Below, one piece after another: positions 31,040-45,784 of a stretch of 64,000 nt of DNA. The number at the start of each line of letters is the position of its first letter. The first letter of the stretch is position 1. The stretch is taken from positions 1 to 64,000 of the forward strand of contig NZ_JAETXM010000016.1 in NCBI RefSeq assembly GCF_024494465.1. Reading direction: 5' to 3'. Both the position numbers and the translations under genes were made by a program. The DNA is from Bacillus sp. V3B. GTDB taxonomy: Bacteria; Bacillota; Bacilli; Bacillales; Cytobacillaceae. A model generated the notes under the pieces. That model saw only the letters and a program-made list of their open reading frames with translations. It ran no database searches and had not been told where the DNA came from.

Positions 31040-31366
31040 ACGTGGGTCACGAGTTAATAATCCCGCGCGCTTTAATGAAGGACGGAATTCTGGATCAGCT
31101 TGTAGCAACGCACGTGAGATACCGTGACGGATTGCTCCAGCTTGGCCAGTATAGCCACCTCCGTTAACATTTACAAGCACATCATAGCTACCTAGAGTTT
31201 CTGTAGCTACTAGAGGTTGATTAACAACCTCACGTAAAGCTGCGAATGGAATGTATTCTGCCATTTCACGACCATTGATAATAACTTTACCGTCGCCTGG
31301 AACTAAACGAACACGTGCAACGGAGCTTTTACGACGACCAGTACCAATATATTGAACTTGTGCCAA
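30974..31366 (-). CDS. rpsI: 30S ribosomal protein S9
   Basis: 130 aa, full length, ending in the conserved basic tail QFSKR whose terminal Lys-Arg contacts P-site tRNA. The N-terminus [21 protein letters not shown] is typical. Although a mobile element is integrated at its 3' end, the reading frame is complete because the last 21 codons are part of the attachment repeat. It is the second gene of rplM-rpsI, with a 21-bp gap to rplM. Confidence 0.98.
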   Translation of the reverse strand: MAQVQYIGTGRRKSSVARVRLVPGDGKVIINGREMAEYIPFAALREVVNQPLVATETLGSYDVLVNVNGGGYTGQAGAIRHGISRALLQADPEFRPSLKRAGLLTRDPRMKERKKPGLKGARRAPQFSKR

Positions 31367-31387
31367 GATGATTACCTCCCTTATAAA

Positions 31388-31825
31388 TTATCCGCGAAGT
31401 TCGTAAACTTCAGGTTGTTGAGCTTGGTGCGGATGTTCGCTACCAGCATATACGTGCAATTTTTTAAAGATTTGACGACCAAGAGAGTTCTTTGGAAGCA
31501 TGCCTTTGACAGCTAGCTCAAGCATTCTCTCAGGGTAGTTTGTGCGCATTTCTAAAGCCGTTCTTGTTTTTAAACCACCTGGATGTAAGCTGTGACGATA
31601 GTAAATTTTGTCTGTTAATTTTTTACCAGTTAATTCAATCTTTGAAGCATTTAAAATGATCACATGGTCACCAGTGTCAACATGTGGTGTAAAAGTTGGT
31701 TTATGTTTACCGCGTAAGATTGCTGCAACTTCAGTAGCAAGACGACCTAATGTTTTGCCTTCAGCATCTACCACGTACCATTTACGCTCAATATTTTGTG
31801 CATTTGCCATAAACGTTGTACGCAT
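31388..31825 (-). CDS. rplM: 50S ribosomal protein L13
   Basis: 145 aa; starts [20 protein letters not shown], as in Bacillus L13, after a GGAGGGAAACTC site. An early-assembling 50S protein that binds 23S rRNA and, in Bacillus and E. coli, may regulate its own operon through the leader. The conserved [20 protein letters not shown] motif is present. First gene of rplM-rpsI. Confidence 0.98.
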   Translation of the reverse strand: MRTTFMANAQNIERKWYVVDAEGKTLGRLATEVAAILRGKHKPTFTPHVDTGDHVIILNASKIELTGKKLTDKIYYRHSLHPGGLKTRTALEMRTNYPERMLELAVKGMLPKNSLGRQIFKKLHVYAGSEHPHQAQQPEVYELRG

Positions 31826-31887
31826 GAGTTTCCCTCCTAAATAATAACTTGTTTTTTTTCAAAATTATTCATTTCGCATATTTTTAT

Positions 31888-31913
31888 CACAATAAGTTCC
31901 GGGGCTTATCGTG
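31888..31913 (-). ncRNA. Candidate L13 leader hairpin
   Basis: On the minus strand CACGATAAG and CTTATTGTG (one wobble) enclose a GC-rich loop with CCCCGGAA, between the rplM promoter and its ribosome binding site. The position and stem fit the L13 autoregulatory leader of Bacillales. Confidence 0.5.
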
Positions 31914-31935
31914 GGATTAAAATACATACCATATA

Positions 31936-31964
31936 ATAATATACACTCACATACCTATTGTCAA
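31936..31964 (-). promoter_or_regulatory. SigA promoter of rplM-rpsI
   Basis: -35 TTGACA (31964-31959), 17-bp spacer, -10 TATTAT (31941-31936) on the minus strand, about 110 bp before the rplM start. Confidence 0.75.
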
Positions 31965-32042
31965 GAAAATGTTACACCAGGTTTAGTTGTCATTGAAAAT
32001 CGGAAGCGGTTTGTTCAGATCCGACAAGTATAAGACATAGCC

Positions 32043-32780
32043 CTAGTAGAACACTTCCCACAGATAGAGCCCTTGAGCCTCTGCCGTCTTTCCCGCCTTC
32101 TGTCGATCCTCCTGTGCAATAATTGTCAACATATCCTCCGGCTTACGCAACCCACATCCTACTTCTAAGAGTGTACCCACAAGAATTCGTACCATATTAT
32201 AAAGAAAACCATCCCCGACAAAACGGAATATGAGTTTATCATCCTCTTCAACGATATCAATGACTCTTAACGTCCTCACACGATCCTTTACTCCCGTTCT
32301 GGCTGAACAAAAACTTGTAAAGTCATGTGTACCAACTAAAAGATTAGCAGCCTTCCTCATTTGTTCTACATCAAGCGGATATCCATATTGAAATTGATAA
32401 TGACGAGTAAAAGGATCCTTAACCTTTGATTTCCGAACAAAGTAACGATATTCCTTGCCCGTAGTTTGATAACGAGCATGGAAGGTTGAATCTTTCTTCT
32501 CTACCTTTAAAGCAACAATATCCTCTGGTAAAACGGCCTGAAGAGCCTTCACCCATCTTTCTTCTGTAATCAAAAGGGGTGAATCAAAATGGATAACTTG
32601 GCCTTTAGCATGAACTCCTGCATCCGTTCTACCAGACGCAGTAATATGAATAGGACTGCCTTTATGAAGTTTTTTTAAAGCCTCTTCTATTTCACTTTGA
32701 ACAGTTCGCTTATTTGGCTGTACTTGATAACCTGAAAACAAAGTGCCATCGTAACTAATCGTACATTTATAACGCTGCAT
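32043..32780 (-). CDS. truA: tRNA pseudouridine(38-40) synthase TruA
   Basis: 245 aa. Converts uridines 38-40 of the anticodon stem to pseudouridine. The catalytic Asp is in [12 protein letters not shown]; the RNA-binding segment KEYRYFVR and the C-terminal [11 protein letters not shown] motif are present. Immediately follows ecfT (14 bp), continuing the ecfA1-ecfA2-ecfT-truA operon, an arrangement conserved in Bacillus. Confidence 0.97.
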   Translation of the reverse strand: MQRYKCTISYDGTLFSGYQVQPNKRTVQSEIEEALKKLHKGSPIHITASGRTDAGVHAKGQVIHFDSPLLITEERWVKALQAVLPEDIVALKVEKKDSTFHARYQTTGKEYRYFVRKSKVKDPFTRHYQFQYGYPLDVEQMRKAANLLVGTHDFTSFCSARTGVKDRVRTLRVIDIVEEDDKLIFRFVGDGFLYNMVRILVGTLLEVGCGLRKPEDMLTIIAQEDRQKAGKTAEAQGLYLWEVFY

Positions 32781-32794
32781 GACCCCAGCCCCCG

Positions 32795-33592
32795 TTACGT
32801 TCTGAAAATGACTAATAAGACGGTTACAAAACCTAGTAATAAAAGCATGCCTGTATCAGCAAAACTCCAATTCAATTGACGATACTTTGTTCGTCCCTCA
32901 CCACCACGGTATCCTCTTGCTTCCATCGCAATAGCCAAATCCTCCGCCCTTTTAAAGGAACTAATAAATAAGGGAATCAGGAGCGGAATAATAGCTTTTA
33001 GACGATCCTTAATTGGACCACTAGAGAAATCAACCCCACGGGCAGTTTGGGCCTTCATAATGATGTCTGTTTCCTGCATAAGAGTCGGAATAAAACGCAG
33101 TGAGATCGACATCATTAAAGCAAGTTCATGAACGGGGAATTTTACCCTTTTAAGCGGAGCCAGTAAATACTCGATTCCATCCGTAATTTCTATCGGTGTA
33201 GTCGTAAGTGTTAATAACGATGTTAACAAAATAAGCAATAAAAACCGCATTGAGATAAAAATACCTTGCCTCATTCCCTCTTCATAAATCTTAAACCAAC
33301 CCCAATTTATAAGAAGGTCACCTTCTCGTGTGAAAAACAAATGAATAAGCAAGGTAAACAATACAAGCCATAACACAGGAATAAGACCAATAAAAATAAA
33401 TCGAATGGGTACTTTTGACAATACAAGCATACTAAGTGTATAAGCTAACAAAACCCCATAAGTGAGACCATTATTCGCAAGAAATACAATACAAACAAAT
33501 AAAAATATAATTAACAATTTTGACCTTGGGTCCATTCGGTGAAGAAGTGATTCAGCAGGTACATAGCGGCCAAAAATCATTTTATCCATCAT
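32795..33592 (-). CDS. ecfT: Energy-coupling factor transporter transmembrane protein EcfT
   Basis: 265 aa, five to six membrane segments. Couples the two ECF ATPases to vitamin-specific S components in the group II ECF transporter. Two Ala-Arg-Gly coupling motifs are seen: TARGVDFSS and [10 protein letters not shown]. The upstream extension to 33616 is ignored: the ATG at 33592 overlaps the ecfA2 stop and is placed 7 nt after AGAGGTG. Substrate is set by S components encoded elsewhere. Confidence 0.95.
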   Translation of the reverse strand: MMDKMIFGRYVPAESLLHRMDPRSKLLIIFLFVCIVFLANNGLTYGVLLAYTLSMLVLSKVPIRFIFIGLIPVLWLVLFTLLIHLFFTREGDLLINWGWFKIYEEGMRQGIFISMRFLLLILLTSLLTLTTTPIEITDGIEYLLAPLKRVKFPVHELALMMSISLRFIPTLMQETDIIMKAQTARGVDFSSGPIKDRLKAIIPLLIPLFISSFKRAEDLAIAMEARGYRGGEGRTKYRQLNWSFADTGMLLLLGFVTVLLVIFRT

Positions 33593-34458
33593 TTTGGCAC
33601 ACCTCTTTTCAAGCACTCAGTTACAGCCTCTGCTAATTGTTCAGTTGTCAGGCAAATTCGATCTAATTTTACTTGACAGGTTTCTTCAAAATTTTTTTGA
33701 AATCGAATAACTTCTGGCACATCTAAACCAAGCTCCAATAACCCTTCAGGAGAAGCAAAAATTTCTTCGGGAGTGCCCTTTTTATATACCTCACCTTTAT
33801 GCATAATAATAATCTGATCTGCAAAACGTGCGGCATCTTCCATACTATGAGTGACAAGTATGGTCGATAATTTCTTCTCTTTATGAAGTTCATAGAACAA
33901 GTTCATAATTTCTTTTCGCCCTCGAGGATCTAGACCTGCCGTGGGTTCATCTAAAACAATAACATCAGGTTCCATGGCCAAGACGCCTGCTATGGCTACT
34001 CTTCTCATCTGTCCACCAGAAAGGTCAAAAGGCGATCTTTGTAGGAACTCTTCCGATAGTCCAACCTGCTTAATCGCTATTTTTGCCCTTTTTTTTGCTT
34101 CTTCCTCTGTTACACCAAAATTCATCGGACCAAAACAAATATCCTTTTCAATGGTTTCTTCAAATAGCTGATGTTCTGGAAACTGAAAAACAATCCCTAC
34201 CTTTTGTCTAACCCTTTTTAGATTCTTTTGCTTTTGCCCAGCAATGATTTCAGTATCACCAATCACGATTTTCCCTTTTGTAGGTTTTAAAAGAGCATTT
34301 AAATGTTGTAGGATGGTTGATTTTCCTGAACCGGTATGACCAATAATCGCAAAATAAGCACCTTCAGGGATATCAAATGATACGTCCCTTAGGGCAAGTC
34401 GTTCAAACGGAGTATTTGCCTGATAACGATATTCTACCTGTTGAAGTAAGATGTCCAT
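33589..34458 (-). CDS. ecfA2: Energy-coupling factor ATPase EcfA2
   Basis: 289 aa ABC ATPase: Walker A GHTGSGKST, Q-loop FQFPEHQLF, signature LSGGQMRR, Walker B VIVLDEP and switch His THSMEDA. Its start lies inside the 3' end of ecfA1 (25-nt overlap) and its stop overlaps ecfT, so all three are tightly coupled. Pairs with EcfA1 to power vitamin and trace-metal uptake. Confidence 0.96.
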   Translation of the reverse strand: MDILLQQVEYRYQANTPFERLALRDVSFDIPEGAYFAIIGHTGSGKSTILQHLNALLKPTKGKIVIGDTEIIAGQKQKNLKRVRQKVGIVFQFPEHQLFEETIEKDICFGPMNFGVTEEEAKKRAKIAIKQVGLSEEFLQRSPFDLSGGQMRRVAIAGVLAMEPDVIVLDEPTAGLDPRGRKEIMNLFYELHKEKKLSTILVTHSMEDAARFADQIIIMHKGEVYKKGTPEEIFASPEGLLELGLDVPEVIRFQKNFEETCQVKLDRICLTTEQLAEAVTECLKRGVPK

Positions 34459-35273
34459 AAATCTGCCACCAACTCTTCTTCTGATAAATAGGGTTTTACA
34501 ATCTTTACACCCTTTTCTTTTAGTAACTTACCCATTTTTACAGGAAATGGAATATCTAAGCCAAGATCAACTAACTCCTTATCCAAATGAAAAATCTCTT
34601 CTGGAGTACCTTCTTGATAGAGTTTGCCTTCATTCATAATAATGATTCGATCAGCCCTTGCTGCTTCTTCTAAATCGTGCGTAATTGAGATCACAGTTAA
34701 ATGATGATCTGCCTTTAGTTCTCTTACTATATTCAAAACCTCTTCCCGTCCCCTTGGATCAAGCATTGAAGTCGCTTCATCCAAAATAATAATCGCCGGA
34801 CGAAGAGCGATGACTCCTGCGATGGCGACCCTTTGTTTCTGGCCTCCGGAAAGATTATGTGGCTCTTGATTCAGAAAAGAATCCATTTGAACTTTTTCAA
34901 GAGAACCTATAACTTGATCAACCATTTGCTCTCTAGGTATTCCATTGTTTTCTAAAGCAAAGGCAACATCATCTTGAACAGTCGCTCCGACAAATTGGTT
35001 ATCAGGGTTTTGAAACACCATACCTACTTGTCTTCGCACCTGCCAAACCGTTTCCTCATTTAATGAAATTCCACAAACTGTAATATTTCCCTTCTGTGGA
35101 AATTGAAGTCCATTTAGAAGCTTAGCTAACGTTGACTTTCCAGAACCATTGTGCCCTACTATGGCTAACCATTCTCCTTCATAGATGTTCAAAGAAATAT
35201 CTTCAAGTGCAAAAGATATTTGATCTTCATATTGATAGGAAATACCTTCCAATTGAATAAGCGACTTTCGCAT
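34434..35273 (-). CDS. ecfA1: Energy-coupling factor ATPase EcfA1
   Basis: 279 aa ABC ATPase with Walker A GHNGSGKST, Q-loop FQNPDNQFVG, signature LSGGQKQR, Walker B IIILDEA and switch His THDLEEA. First gene of the ecfA1-ecfA2-ecfT-truA operon. Separated from rplQ by 499 bp containing terminators, so the operon is probably transcribed from its own promoter here. Confidence 0.96.
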   Translation of the reverse strand: MRKSLIQLEGISYQYEDQISFALEDISLNIYEGEWLAIVGHNGSGKSTLAKLLNGLQFPQKGNITVCGISLNEETVWQVRRQVGMVFQNPDNQFVGATVQDDVAFALENNGIPREQMVDQVIGSLEKVQMDSFLNQEPHNLSGGQKQRVAIAGVIALRPAIIILDEATSMLDPRGREEVLNIVRELKADHHLTVISITHDLEEAARADRIIIMNEGKLYQEGTPEEIFHLDKELVDLGLDIPFPVKMGKLLKEKGVKIVKPYLSEEELVADLWTSYFNR

Positions 35274-35772
35274 CCTAGCCCTCCTCTAAAACCTGCTATC
35301 CGATAGTTGATAAAAAAAATACCCGCCTTTTGGCGAGCTTTGATATTACGAAGCAACTGGAATGCTGATATACACGTTTATGAGCTGAGTACTTTTTGCA
35401 AAAGCACCTATTTAAATACCGCGTGCTAATCTGCTAACTTACATTGCTTCCGTAATCATTGCTCTTTATTAAAGCAGAAGTTAGCGCAAAAAAGCCTGCG
35501 TCTCTTCACATGGGATATAAACCCAATCAAATAAGTGAAAAGACGCATGAGCTAGACGAGACATGCTATCACTGTATCATGCATGATACAGGAGCTACTG
35601 AACGTAGTAAATGTTTAGGGCACCATCCATAGAATAATATAGAGGAGCATGCTCATCGTAACGCTCTTTTTTGGCTTGGTGAGAATTTAATCTCCCCTTG
35701 ATGTTTTTGAAAAAAGGGCAACGAACAAGTTCAATTCAAAACTGTCCTTTGCCCTTGTTGTTCATTTCCCTA
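35274..35772. other. Structured 499-bp spacer between rplQ and ecfA1
   Basis: No gene is seen. On the minus strand, in order of transcription, it holds the following. An rplQ terminator lies at about 35709-35756 (AAGGGCAA/TTGCCCTT plus T run). A perfect 20-bp palindrome with arm CTGTATCATG is at 35572-35591. A 12-bp stem terminator GCGTCTTTTCAC / GTGAAGAGACGC with T run is at 35486-35546. A GCTAACTT/AAGTTAGC pair lies at about 35436-35484, and a short CGCC/GGCG terminator with eight T at 35312-35338 just before ecfA1. This stack of stems suggests termination plus a regulated leader for ecfA1. Confidence 0.55.
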
Positions 35773-36201
<429 letters not shown>

Positions 36202-36219
36202 TTAATTCAGATTAACTAG

Positions 36220-37164
36220 TCAGTCATCCTTCCGTAAGCCTAACCCTAATTCTTCTAGTTTGTGTTTTACTTCTTCAAGAGATTTTCTACCTAAATTACG
36301 CACTTTCATCATATCTTCTTCAGTCTTATTAGCTAATTCCTGAACAGTATTGATGCCTGCACGCTTTAAGCAGTTGTACGAACGAACAGAAAGATCCAAT
36401 TCTTCAATTGTCATTTCAAGAACTTTTTCTTTTTGATCTTCTTCTTTTTCAACCATAATCTCCGCATTTTGAGCTTCATCTGTTAAGCCCACAAAGATAT
36501 TTAAATGTTCATTTAAAATCTTTGCTCCAAGAGCAATTGCATCTTGCGGACCTGTACTACCATCTGTCCAAACATCAAATGTTAACTTATCAAAGTTAGT
36601 CAATTGACCAACGCGTGTATTTTCCACCTGATAGGAGACACGTGAAACTGGAGTGTAAATAGAATCGATAGGAATTACACCGATTGGCTGGTCTTCCCGT
36701 TTGTTTTGGTCTGCAGGAGTATATCCACGCCCACGACGAGCAGTTAACCGCATACGTAAATGACCATTTGTACCAAGCGTTGCAATATGAAGATCAGGAT
36801 TTAGGACCTCAACATCACTATCGTGTGTCACATCCGAAGCTTTCACAACACCTTCACCTTGCACATCAATTTCTAGAGTCTTTTCTTCATCAGAATAGAT
36901 TTTTAGCGCCATTTTTTTTATGTTTAAAATGATTGACGTAACATCTTCTACTACACCTTCAATGGTAGAGAACTCATGAAGAACTCCGTCAATCTGAATG
37001 GATGTAACAGCGGCACCTGGGAGTGAGGATAGTAGAATACGACGTAAGGAGTTACCCAAAGTAGTACCATATCCACGCTCAAGTGGCTCCACGACGAACT
37101 TACCGTACTTAGTATCATCGCTGACCTCAATCGTTTCGATTTTTGGTTTTTCTATTTCGATCAT
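36220..37164 (-). CDS. rpoA: DNA-directed RNA polymerase alpha subunit
   Basis: 314 aa. The N-terminal dimerisation domain (about 1-230, [20 protein letters not shown]) joins by a linker to the C-terminal domain (about 245-314) that binds UP elements and activators ([20 protein letters not shown], then [12 protein letters not shown]). The ATG at 37164, after GGAGGG, is the start; the preceding TTG is not needed. Lies between rpsK and rplQ as in all Bacillus. Confidence 0.98.
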   Translation of the reverse strand: MIEIEKPKIETIEVSDDTKYGKFVVEPLERGYGTTLGNSLRRILLSSLPGAAVTSIQIDGVLHEFSTIEGVVEDVTSIILNIKKMALKIYSDEEKTLEIDVQGEGVVKASDVTHDSDVEVLNPDLHIATLGTNGHLRMRLTARRGRGYTPADQNKREDQPIGVIPIDSIYTPVSRVSYQVENTRVGQLTNFDKLTFDVWTDGSTGPQDAIALGAKILNEHLNIFVGLTDEAQNAEIMVEKEEDQKEKVLEMTIEELDLSVRSYNCLKRAGINTVQELANKTEEDMMKVRNLGRKSLEEVKHKLEELGLGLRKDD

Positions 37165-37328
37165 CAAAATATACCCTCCTTCAAAACGTCGAAACCCCGG
37201 CTAGACCTCTAACCGAAATTCCCCCAGTATACATTCCCATTTGTGCAAACAACTGGAATAATAATTCTGTATAAGTTTTTTGTATCATAACCCATTATAG
37301 ACAAGGTTACAAAATCTATACAGAAAAA

Positions 37329-37718
37329 TTATACGCGACGACGTTTAGGTGGACGGCAACCATTATGAGGGACAGGAGTTACGTCTTTAATTGCAGTCAC
37401 TTCCAAACCAGCAGCTTGAAGAGCACGAATCGCTGCTTCACGACCTGCGCCTGGTCCTTTAACAGTTACTTCCAAAGTTTTCATTCCATGTTCCATTGAA
37501 GTTTTTGCTGCAGTTTCTGCTGCCATTTGAGCTGCAAATGGAGTTGATTTACGAGAACCTTTAAAGCCTAACGAACCAGCGCTTGACCATGCAAGAGCAT
37601 TCCCGTGAACGTCAGTGATTGTAACAATTGTGTTATTAAAAGTTGAACGAATATGTGCAACTCCTGCTTCAATATTCTTTTTCACACGACGTTTGCGTGT
37701 ATTTGTTTTACGTGCCAT
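37329..37718 (-). CDS. rpsK: 30S ribosomal protein S11
   Basis: 129 aa; basic N-terminus ([12 protein letters not shown]), conserved [16 protein letters not shown] and C-terminal [15 protein letters not shown]. Part of the platform of the small subunit beside mRNA. Follows rpsM by 22 bp in the alpha operon. Confidence 0.98.
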   Translation of the reverse strand: MARKTNTRKRRVKKNIEAGVAHIRSTFNNTIVTITDVHGNALAWSSAGSLGFKGSRKSTPFAAQMAAETAAKTSMEHGMKTLEVTVKGPGAGREAAIRALQAAGLEVTAIKDVTPVPHNGCRPPKRRRV

Positions 37719-37740
37719 TTATAGTACCTCCTTTACTGAC

Positions 37741-38106
37741 CTATTTCTTCTTGTTCGCTACAGTCTTACGAGGACCTTTGCGTGTACGAGCATTGTTTTT
37801 AGTATTTTGTCCACGAACAGGTAAACCACGACGGTGACGTAATCCGCGGTAACACCCAATTTCCATTAAGCGTTTAATGTTAAGAGAAATTTCACGACGA
37901 AGGTCACCTTCGACTTTCAACTTATCAATAATCTCACGGATTTTGTTTAGTTCGTCTTCTGTTAAATCGCGAACGCGAGTGTTTTCAGAAACACCTGCTT
38001 CAGCTAATATTTGTTGAGCGGTATTTTTTCCAATACCATAAATATAAGTTAATGAGATAACAATTCGTTTTTCACGTGGAATATCTACACCAGCAATACG
38101 TGCCAT
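37741..38106 (-). CDS. rpsM: 30S ribosomal protein S13
   Basis: 121 aa; [21 protein letters not shown] start, helix-two-turn-helix region ([12 protein letters not shown]) and the conserved [20 protein letters not shown] tail that contacts P-site tRNA and the head bridge with the 50S. Follows rpmJ. Confidence 0.98.
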   Translation of the reverse strand: MARIAGVDIPREKRIVISLTYIYGIGKNTAQQILAEAGVSENTRVRDLTEDELNKIREIIDKLKVEGDLRREISLNIKRLMEIGCYRGLRHRRGLPVRGQNTKNNARTRKGPRKTVANKKK

Positions 38107-38129
38107 TTAAAATAAGCACCTCCTTCTTA

Positions 38130-38500
<371 letters not shown>

Positions 38501-38555
38501 CGAACACGAACTCCCTTCTTATTTCAAAATGTATCTTACTTCAAGGCTTTATATC

Positions 38556-39397
<842 letters not shown>

Positions 39398-39455
39398 CTA
39401 AGTTTTAGGAACGACAGAGTACCAAGAGTCTCAAGGCCTCATGCCCATAAACTAG

Positions 39456-40751
39456 TTATTTTATAAACCCTTTATAATGACGTTTGACTAATTGTGCTTC
39501 CAATTGCTTCATTGTTTCAAGAGCAACACCTATAACAATAAGTAAACTAGTCCCGCCGATTTGTGCTGACTGTGGAAGCCCGGCAACCTTTGTGAAGAAC
39601 ACTGGCAGTATAGCTATCACAGTTAAGAATATGGAACCTACAAAAGTTAAACGGTATAGGGTACGAGTTAAATATTCTTGTGTATTTATACCTGGTCGAA
39701 TACCTGGTATATATCCACCCTGTTTCTTCAAGTTTTCAGCTACTTGTTCAGGGTTTACTTGTATAAAAGCATAGAAGTAAGTAAACGCAATAATCAATAC
39801 TCCATACACAACCATTCCAATAGGATTCGTATAATCAAATACCTTTTGGATCCAAAGCGTCACATCATTTTGTTCAAAAAATGAAGCAATCGTCCTCGGT
39901 GTCACAATGAATGAAACGGCAAAGATAACCGGGATAACTCCTGCTGCATTTACTTTTAACGGTAGGTGAGTAGATTGACCTCCTGTAGGATTACGACCAG
40001 CTACCATACGTTTAGCATATTGAATTGGAATCTTTCTCAATGCTTCCTGAACAAAAATAACACCTACAACAATTGCAATAATAGCAATAACAATTAGCAA
40101 TACCGTTATGATACGAATAAATAAATCATCACCGACATTTTCAAATTGTTGTGCATAGATTTGATTGACTATCGTTGGAATTCCTGCAACAATCCCAGCA
40201 AAGATGATAATAGAAATACCATTTCCAACACCCTTTGAAGTGATTTGTTCACCTAACCACATAAGAAAAGCAGTTCCACCGGTTAGTACAACAGCAATTA
40301 ATAGGTATGTGCCGATACTTGGATTTTGAATTAACAGTCCACCAGCCATATTATTAAAGCCATATGACATTCCTAATGCCTGAATAAAACCAAGCACAAT
40401 GGTAAAGTATCGTGTAAATTGGGTTAGTTTGCGACGTCCAACTTCCCCTTGTTTTGACCATTCTGTAAATTTAGGCACAACATCCATCTGCAATAATTGC
40501 ACAATAATAGATGCTGTGATATATGGCATAATGCCCATTGCAAGGATGGAGAAGTTATTTAATGCTCCTCCAGCAAATGTATTCAGTACTCCAAACACAC
40601 TAAGCTGATCTTGAGCAGCAAGGAACTCTGCATTCACATTCGGTACAGGGATAAATGTACCGATGCGAAATACGATCATCATTAATAGGGTGAATATAAT
40701 TTTTCGTCTGATATCACCCACGCGCAATAAATTGGAGATTGTCTGAAACAT
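39456..40751 (-). CDS. secY: Preprotein translocase subunit SecY
   Basis: 431 aa, ten membrane segments; forms the protein-conducting channel with SecE and SecG. Standard motifs include [17 protein letters not shown] and the C-terminal cytosolic loop FKKQG-like segment ([15 protein letters not shown]). Its start overlaps the rplO stop by 1 nt, so it is translated with the spc operon; adk follows after 79 bp. Confidence 0.98.
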   Translation of the reverse strand: MFQTISNLLRVGDIRRKIIFTLLMMIVFRIGTFIPVPNVNAEFLAAQDQLSVFGVLNTFAGGALNNFSILAMGIMPYITASIIVQLLQMDVVPKFTEWSKQGEVGRRKLTQFTRYFTIVLGFIQALGMSYGFNNMAGGLLIQNPSIGTYLLIAVVLTGGTAFLMWLGEQITSKGVGNGISIIIFAGIVAGIPTIVNQIYAQQFENVGDDLFIRIITVLLIVIAIIAIVVGVIFVQEALRKIPIQYAKRMVAGRNPTGGQSTHLPLKVNAAGVIPVIFAVSFIVTPRTIASFFEQNDVTLWIQKVFDYTNPIGMVVYGVLIIAFTYFYAFIQVNPEQVAENLKKQGGYIPGIRPGINTQEYLTRTLYRLTFVGSIFLTVIAILPVFFTKVAGLPQSAQIGGTSLLIVIGVALETMKQLEAQLVKRHYKGFIK

Positions 40752-41191
40752 TAAATCACCTCAGCATTACCGCCGGCAGCTTCGATTGACTCTTTTGCAG
40801 CAGAGGAGAATTTATGAGCCTTTACAGATAGTTTTTTCTCAATAGTACCTTTTGCTAGTATTTTAATACCAGCTTTTTCGTTACTAACCACACCTGTTTC
40901 GATTAACAGTTCTGGAGTAACTTCAGTTCCCTCTTCAAAACGATTAAGCGTATCAAGGTTAACAATCGCATATTCTTTACGGTTAATGTTTGTAAAACCA
41001 CGTTTAGGTAAACGACGGAATAAAGGAGTTTGACCACCCTCGAATCCTGGGCGAACACCGCCACCAGAACGAGCGTTTTGTCCCTTATGACCCTTACCAG
41101 CAGTTTTACCATTTCCAGAACCGATACCGCGACCTTTACGCTTTCGATCATGACGAGAACCCTCTGCAGGTTTTAATTCATGAAGTTTCAT
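40751..41191 (-). CDS. rplO: 50S ribosomal protein L15
   Basis: 146 aa; begins [20 protein letters not shown] with the Gly/Lys/Arg-rich extension that penetrates the 50S core. Late-assembly protein. Between rpmD and secY. Confidence 0.98.
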   Translation of the reverse strand: MKLHELKPAEGSRHDRKRKGRGIGSGNGKTAGKGHKGQNARSGGGVRPGFEGGQTPLFRRLPKRGFTNINRKEYAIVNLDTLNRFEEGTEVTPELLIETGVVSNEKAGIKILAKGTIEKKLSVKAHKFSSAAKESIEAAGGNAEVI

Positions 41192-41225
41192 ATTGGCACC
41201 TCCTTATTTTTTAAGAAGAATGATA

Positions 41226-41408
41226 TTAGTTTTCTTTAACAGTTACTAAGTGAGCAACTTTGTTAATCATTCCGCGAATTGCAGGATTGTCCTGCTGCTC
41301 AACAGTTTGGTTTAATTTACGCAAACCAAGAGCTATAACTGTTTTACGTTGGTCTTGTGGGCGACCAATGACACTGCGAGTGAGGGTAATTTGTAATTTA
41401 TTAGCCAT
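41226..41408 (-). CDS. rpmD: 50S ribosomal protein L30
   Basis: 60 aa; [20 protein letters not shown] and [20 protein letters not shown] are typical. Small ferredoxin-like fold protein. Lies between rpsE and rplO. Confidence 0.97.
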   Translation of the reverse strand: MANKLQITLTRSVIGRPQDQRKTVIALGLRKLNQTVEQQDNPAIRGMINKVAHLVTVKEN

Positions 41409-41421
41409 TTGATTTCCCTCC

Positions 41422-41943
<522 letters not shown>

Positions 41944-41946
41944 CTA

Positions 41947-42309
41947 TTAAAATTCTAAACCATTTTCGCGGGCAGCATCTGCTAACGCTTGTATACGTCC
42001 ATGATAGAGGTATCCTCCACGGTCAAAAACAACAGATTTAATACCTTTTTCAACTGCACGTTTTGCTACAAGTTCTCCGACCTTAACAGCAGCATCCACA
42101 TTGCTTGAAGATTCAACGCTAACGTCTTTATCTAATGTAGAAGCACTCGCTAAAGTAACTCCATTTACATCATCAATGAGTTGCGCATAAATGTGCTTGT
42201 TTGAGCGAAACACATTTAAACGAGGACGAGATTCAGTCCCACTAAGTTTAGAACGCACACGTGCGTGTCTTTTCTTACGGACTTCATTTTTGTCAGCCTT
42301 CGTAATCAT
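41947..42309 (-). CDS. rplR: 50S ribosomal protein L18
   Basis: 120 aa; binds 5S rRNA with L5. Conserved [20 protein letters not shown] and [20 protein letters not shown] segments. Between rplF and rpsE. Confidence 0.98.
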   Translation of the reverse strand: MITKADKNEVRKKRHARVRSKLSGTESRPRLNVFRSNKHIYAQLIDDVNGVTLASASTLDKDVSVESSSNVDAAVKVGELVAKRAVEKGIKSVVFDRGGYLYHGRIQALADAARENGLEF

Positions 42310-42341
42310 TTAGGTCACTCCTTTCGTTTACCTATGCGGCA

Positions 42342-42881
42342 TTACTTACCTGTTTTACCTTCTTTACGACGAACATATTCACCTTCATAACGGATTCCTT
42401 TACCTTTATACGGTTCAGGAGGACGAACGTCACGAATATTAGCAGCTAGTGCACCGACGCGCTCTTTGTTAATACCTTTTACGATTAGCTTTGTATTAGC
42501 TGGTACTTCAACTTCAATACCTTCTTCAGGTGTAATCTCAACAGGGTGAGAGTAACCAACATTCAATATAAGTTTATTACCTTGTTTTTGAGCACGGTAA
42601 CCGACACCGATTAACTCAAGACCTTTTTCAAATCCTTTTGATACACCTTCAACCATATTGGAAAGCAACGCGCGAGTTGTTCCGTGCAATGCACGATGAT
42701 CTTTCGCATCAGAGGGACGAGATACTGTAATAATATTCTCTTCCACTTTGATTTCGATATCAGGATTAAATGAACGAGTTAGTTCACCTTTAGGACCTTT
42801 AACCGTCACAGTGTTATTGTTATCGATTGTAAGCGTTACACCAGATGGAATTTCGATTGGCTTTTTACCTATACGAGACAT
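42342..42881 (-). CDS. rplF: 50S ribosomal protein L6
   Basis: 179 aa with two repeated domains; [20 protein letters not shown] start and C-terminal [20 protein letters not shown]. Lies at the factor-binding base of the L7/L12 stalk. Follows rpsH. Confidence 0.98.
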   Translation of the reverse strand: MSRIGKKPIEIPSGVTLTIDNNNTVTVKGPKGELTRSFNPDIEIKVEENIITVSRPSDAKDHRALHGTTRALLSNMVEGVSKGFEKGLELIGVGYRAQKQGNKLILNVGYSHPVEITPEEGIEVEVPANTKLIVKGINKERVGALAANIRDVRPPEPYKGKGIRYEGEYVRRKEGKTGK

Positions 42882-42911
42882 TTATTGCACCTCCATTCAT
42901 TAAAAACTTTA

Positions 42912-43310
42912 TTACCAAACGTATGCTAATACTTCTCCGCCGACTTGTTTTGCACGAGCCTCTTTGTCTGTAAGAACTCCTTGAGAAGTAGATACTAATG
43001 CGACGCCTAGTCCGTTTAATACGCGCGGTACTTCGTTTGATTTCGCATATACACGAAGACCTGGTTTACTAATACGTTTAAGACCTGTAATGACGCGCTC
43101 ATTGCTAGAACCGTATTTTAAGAAAATGCGGATAATACCTTGTTTATTATCTTCGATATATTCAACGTCACGAATGAAACCTTCACGCTTTAAAATTTCA
43201 GCAATCTCTTTTTTCATATTAGAAGCAGGAACTTCTAATTTTTCGTGACGAACCATATTTGCATTACGAATACGTGTAAGCAAATCTGCAATTGGATCTG
43301 TCATGACCAT
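42912..43310 (-). CDS. rpsH: 30S ribosomal protein S8
   Basis: 132 aa; starts [20 protein letters not shown] after GGAGGTAAAATCA, as in B. subtilis. C-terminal [20 protein letters not shown] motif binds central-domain 16S rRNA; in E. coli S8 represses the spc operon. Follows rpsN. Confidence 0.98.
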   Translation of the reverse strand: MVMTDPIADLLTRIRNANMVRHEKLEVPASNMKKEIAEILKREGFIRDVEYIEDNKQGIIRIFLKYGSSNERVITGLKRISKPGLRVYAKSNEVPRVLNGLGVALVSTSQGVLTDKEARAKQVGGEVLAYVW

Positions 43311-43339
43311 TGATTTTACCTCCTTCCCAAATATGGGTT

Positions 43340-43543
<204 letters not shown>

Positions 43544-43550
43544 TTAAAGA

Positions 43551-44090
43551 TTACTTTTGGAATGGCATTCCGAACTGAGTTAGAAGTTCACGTGCTTCTT
43601 CATCAGTATTCGCTGTCGTTACAATAACGATATCCATACCACGTACTTTACTTACTTTATCGTAATCAATTTCTGGGAAAATCAATTGTTCCCTAACTCC
43701 AAGTGTATAATTTCCACGTCCATCAAAGGATTTTTTAGAAATTCCACGGAAGTCACGTACACGCGGTAGAGAAACTGATACTAATTTATCAAAGAATTCG
43801 TACATACGCTCACCACGAAGAGTTACTTTCGCACCGATCGGCATTCCTTCACGAAGACGGAAACCAGCGATAGACTTCTTCGCACGAGTAACAACAGGCT
43901 TTTGACCTGTGATTAATGCAAGTTCTTCTACAGCATTATCCAGAACTTTTGCATTTTGCACAGCATCACCAATTCCCATGTTGATAACGATTTTCTCAAT
44001 TTTTGGTACTTCCATAATTGATTTATAATTAAACTTGCCCATTAGAGCAGGAGTAATGTCTTTAACAAATTTTTCTTTTAGGCGGCTCAT
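43551..44090 (-). CDS. rplE: 50S ribosomal protein L5
   Basis: 179 aa; binds 5S rRNA and forms bridge B1b. Conserved [35 protein letters not shown] and FPEIDYDKV segments. Follows rplX. Confidence 0.98.
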   Translation of the reverse strand: MSRLKEKFVKDITPALMGKFNYKSIMEVPKIEKIVINMGIGDAVQNAKVLDNAVEELALITGQKPVVTRAKKSIAGFRLREGMPIGAKVTLRGERMYEFFDKLVSVSLPRVRDFRGISKKSFDGRGNYTLGVREQLIFPEIDYDKVSKVRGMDIVIVTTANTDEEARELLTQFGMPFQK

Positions 44091-44116
44091 TCATTGTACC
44101 TCCCTTCTTCTTTTGA

Positions 44117-44428
44117 CTATTTATCTAGAACTTCACCTGATTTTTTTGCTATGCGTACTCTTTTGCCGTCAACCACTTTTATACCTACACGAGTTGGTTC
44201 TCCGGTCTTTGGATCGATAGGCATAACGTTTGATACATGAATAGGTGCTTCCTGGCTAAAGATTCCACCTTGTGGATTCATTTGAGATGGCTTAGAGTGT
44301 TTCTTTACAATGTTCACACCTTCTACGAGAACACGGCTATTCTTAGGAAAAGAAGCAAGAATGACACCTGTTTTGCCTTTATCTTTACCAGAGATGACCA
44401 TAACTTTGTCACCTTTTTTTACATGCAT
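44117..44428 (-). CDS. rplX: 50S ribosomal protein L24
   Basis: 103 aa with a KOW motif ([19 protein letters not shown]) at the N-terminus; early-assembly protein binding the 5' end of 23S rRNA. Follows rplN. Confidence 0.98.
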   Translation of the reverse strand: MHVKKGDKVMVISGKDKGKTGVILASFPKNSRVLVEGVNIVKKHSKPSQMNPQGGIFSQEAPIHVSNVMPIDPKTGEPTRVGIKVVDGKRVRIAKKSGEVLDK

Positions 44429-44463
44429 CTGTTTGCACCTCCTTAAAGGCAGTAATTTTTAAA

Positions 44464-44853
<390 letters not shown>

Positions 44854-44871
44854 TCATGCATATCCGATCAA

Positions 44872-45135
<264 letters not shown>

Positions 45136-45154
45136 TTATGAACCTCCTCTCGAT

Positions 45155-45782
<628 letters not shown>

Positions 45783-45784
45783 AA

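Noticed and set aside
36684-36932. Plus-strand frames antisense to rpoA and other ribosomal genes
   Set aside because: Antisense shadows of highly conserved genes with no ribosome binding sites.
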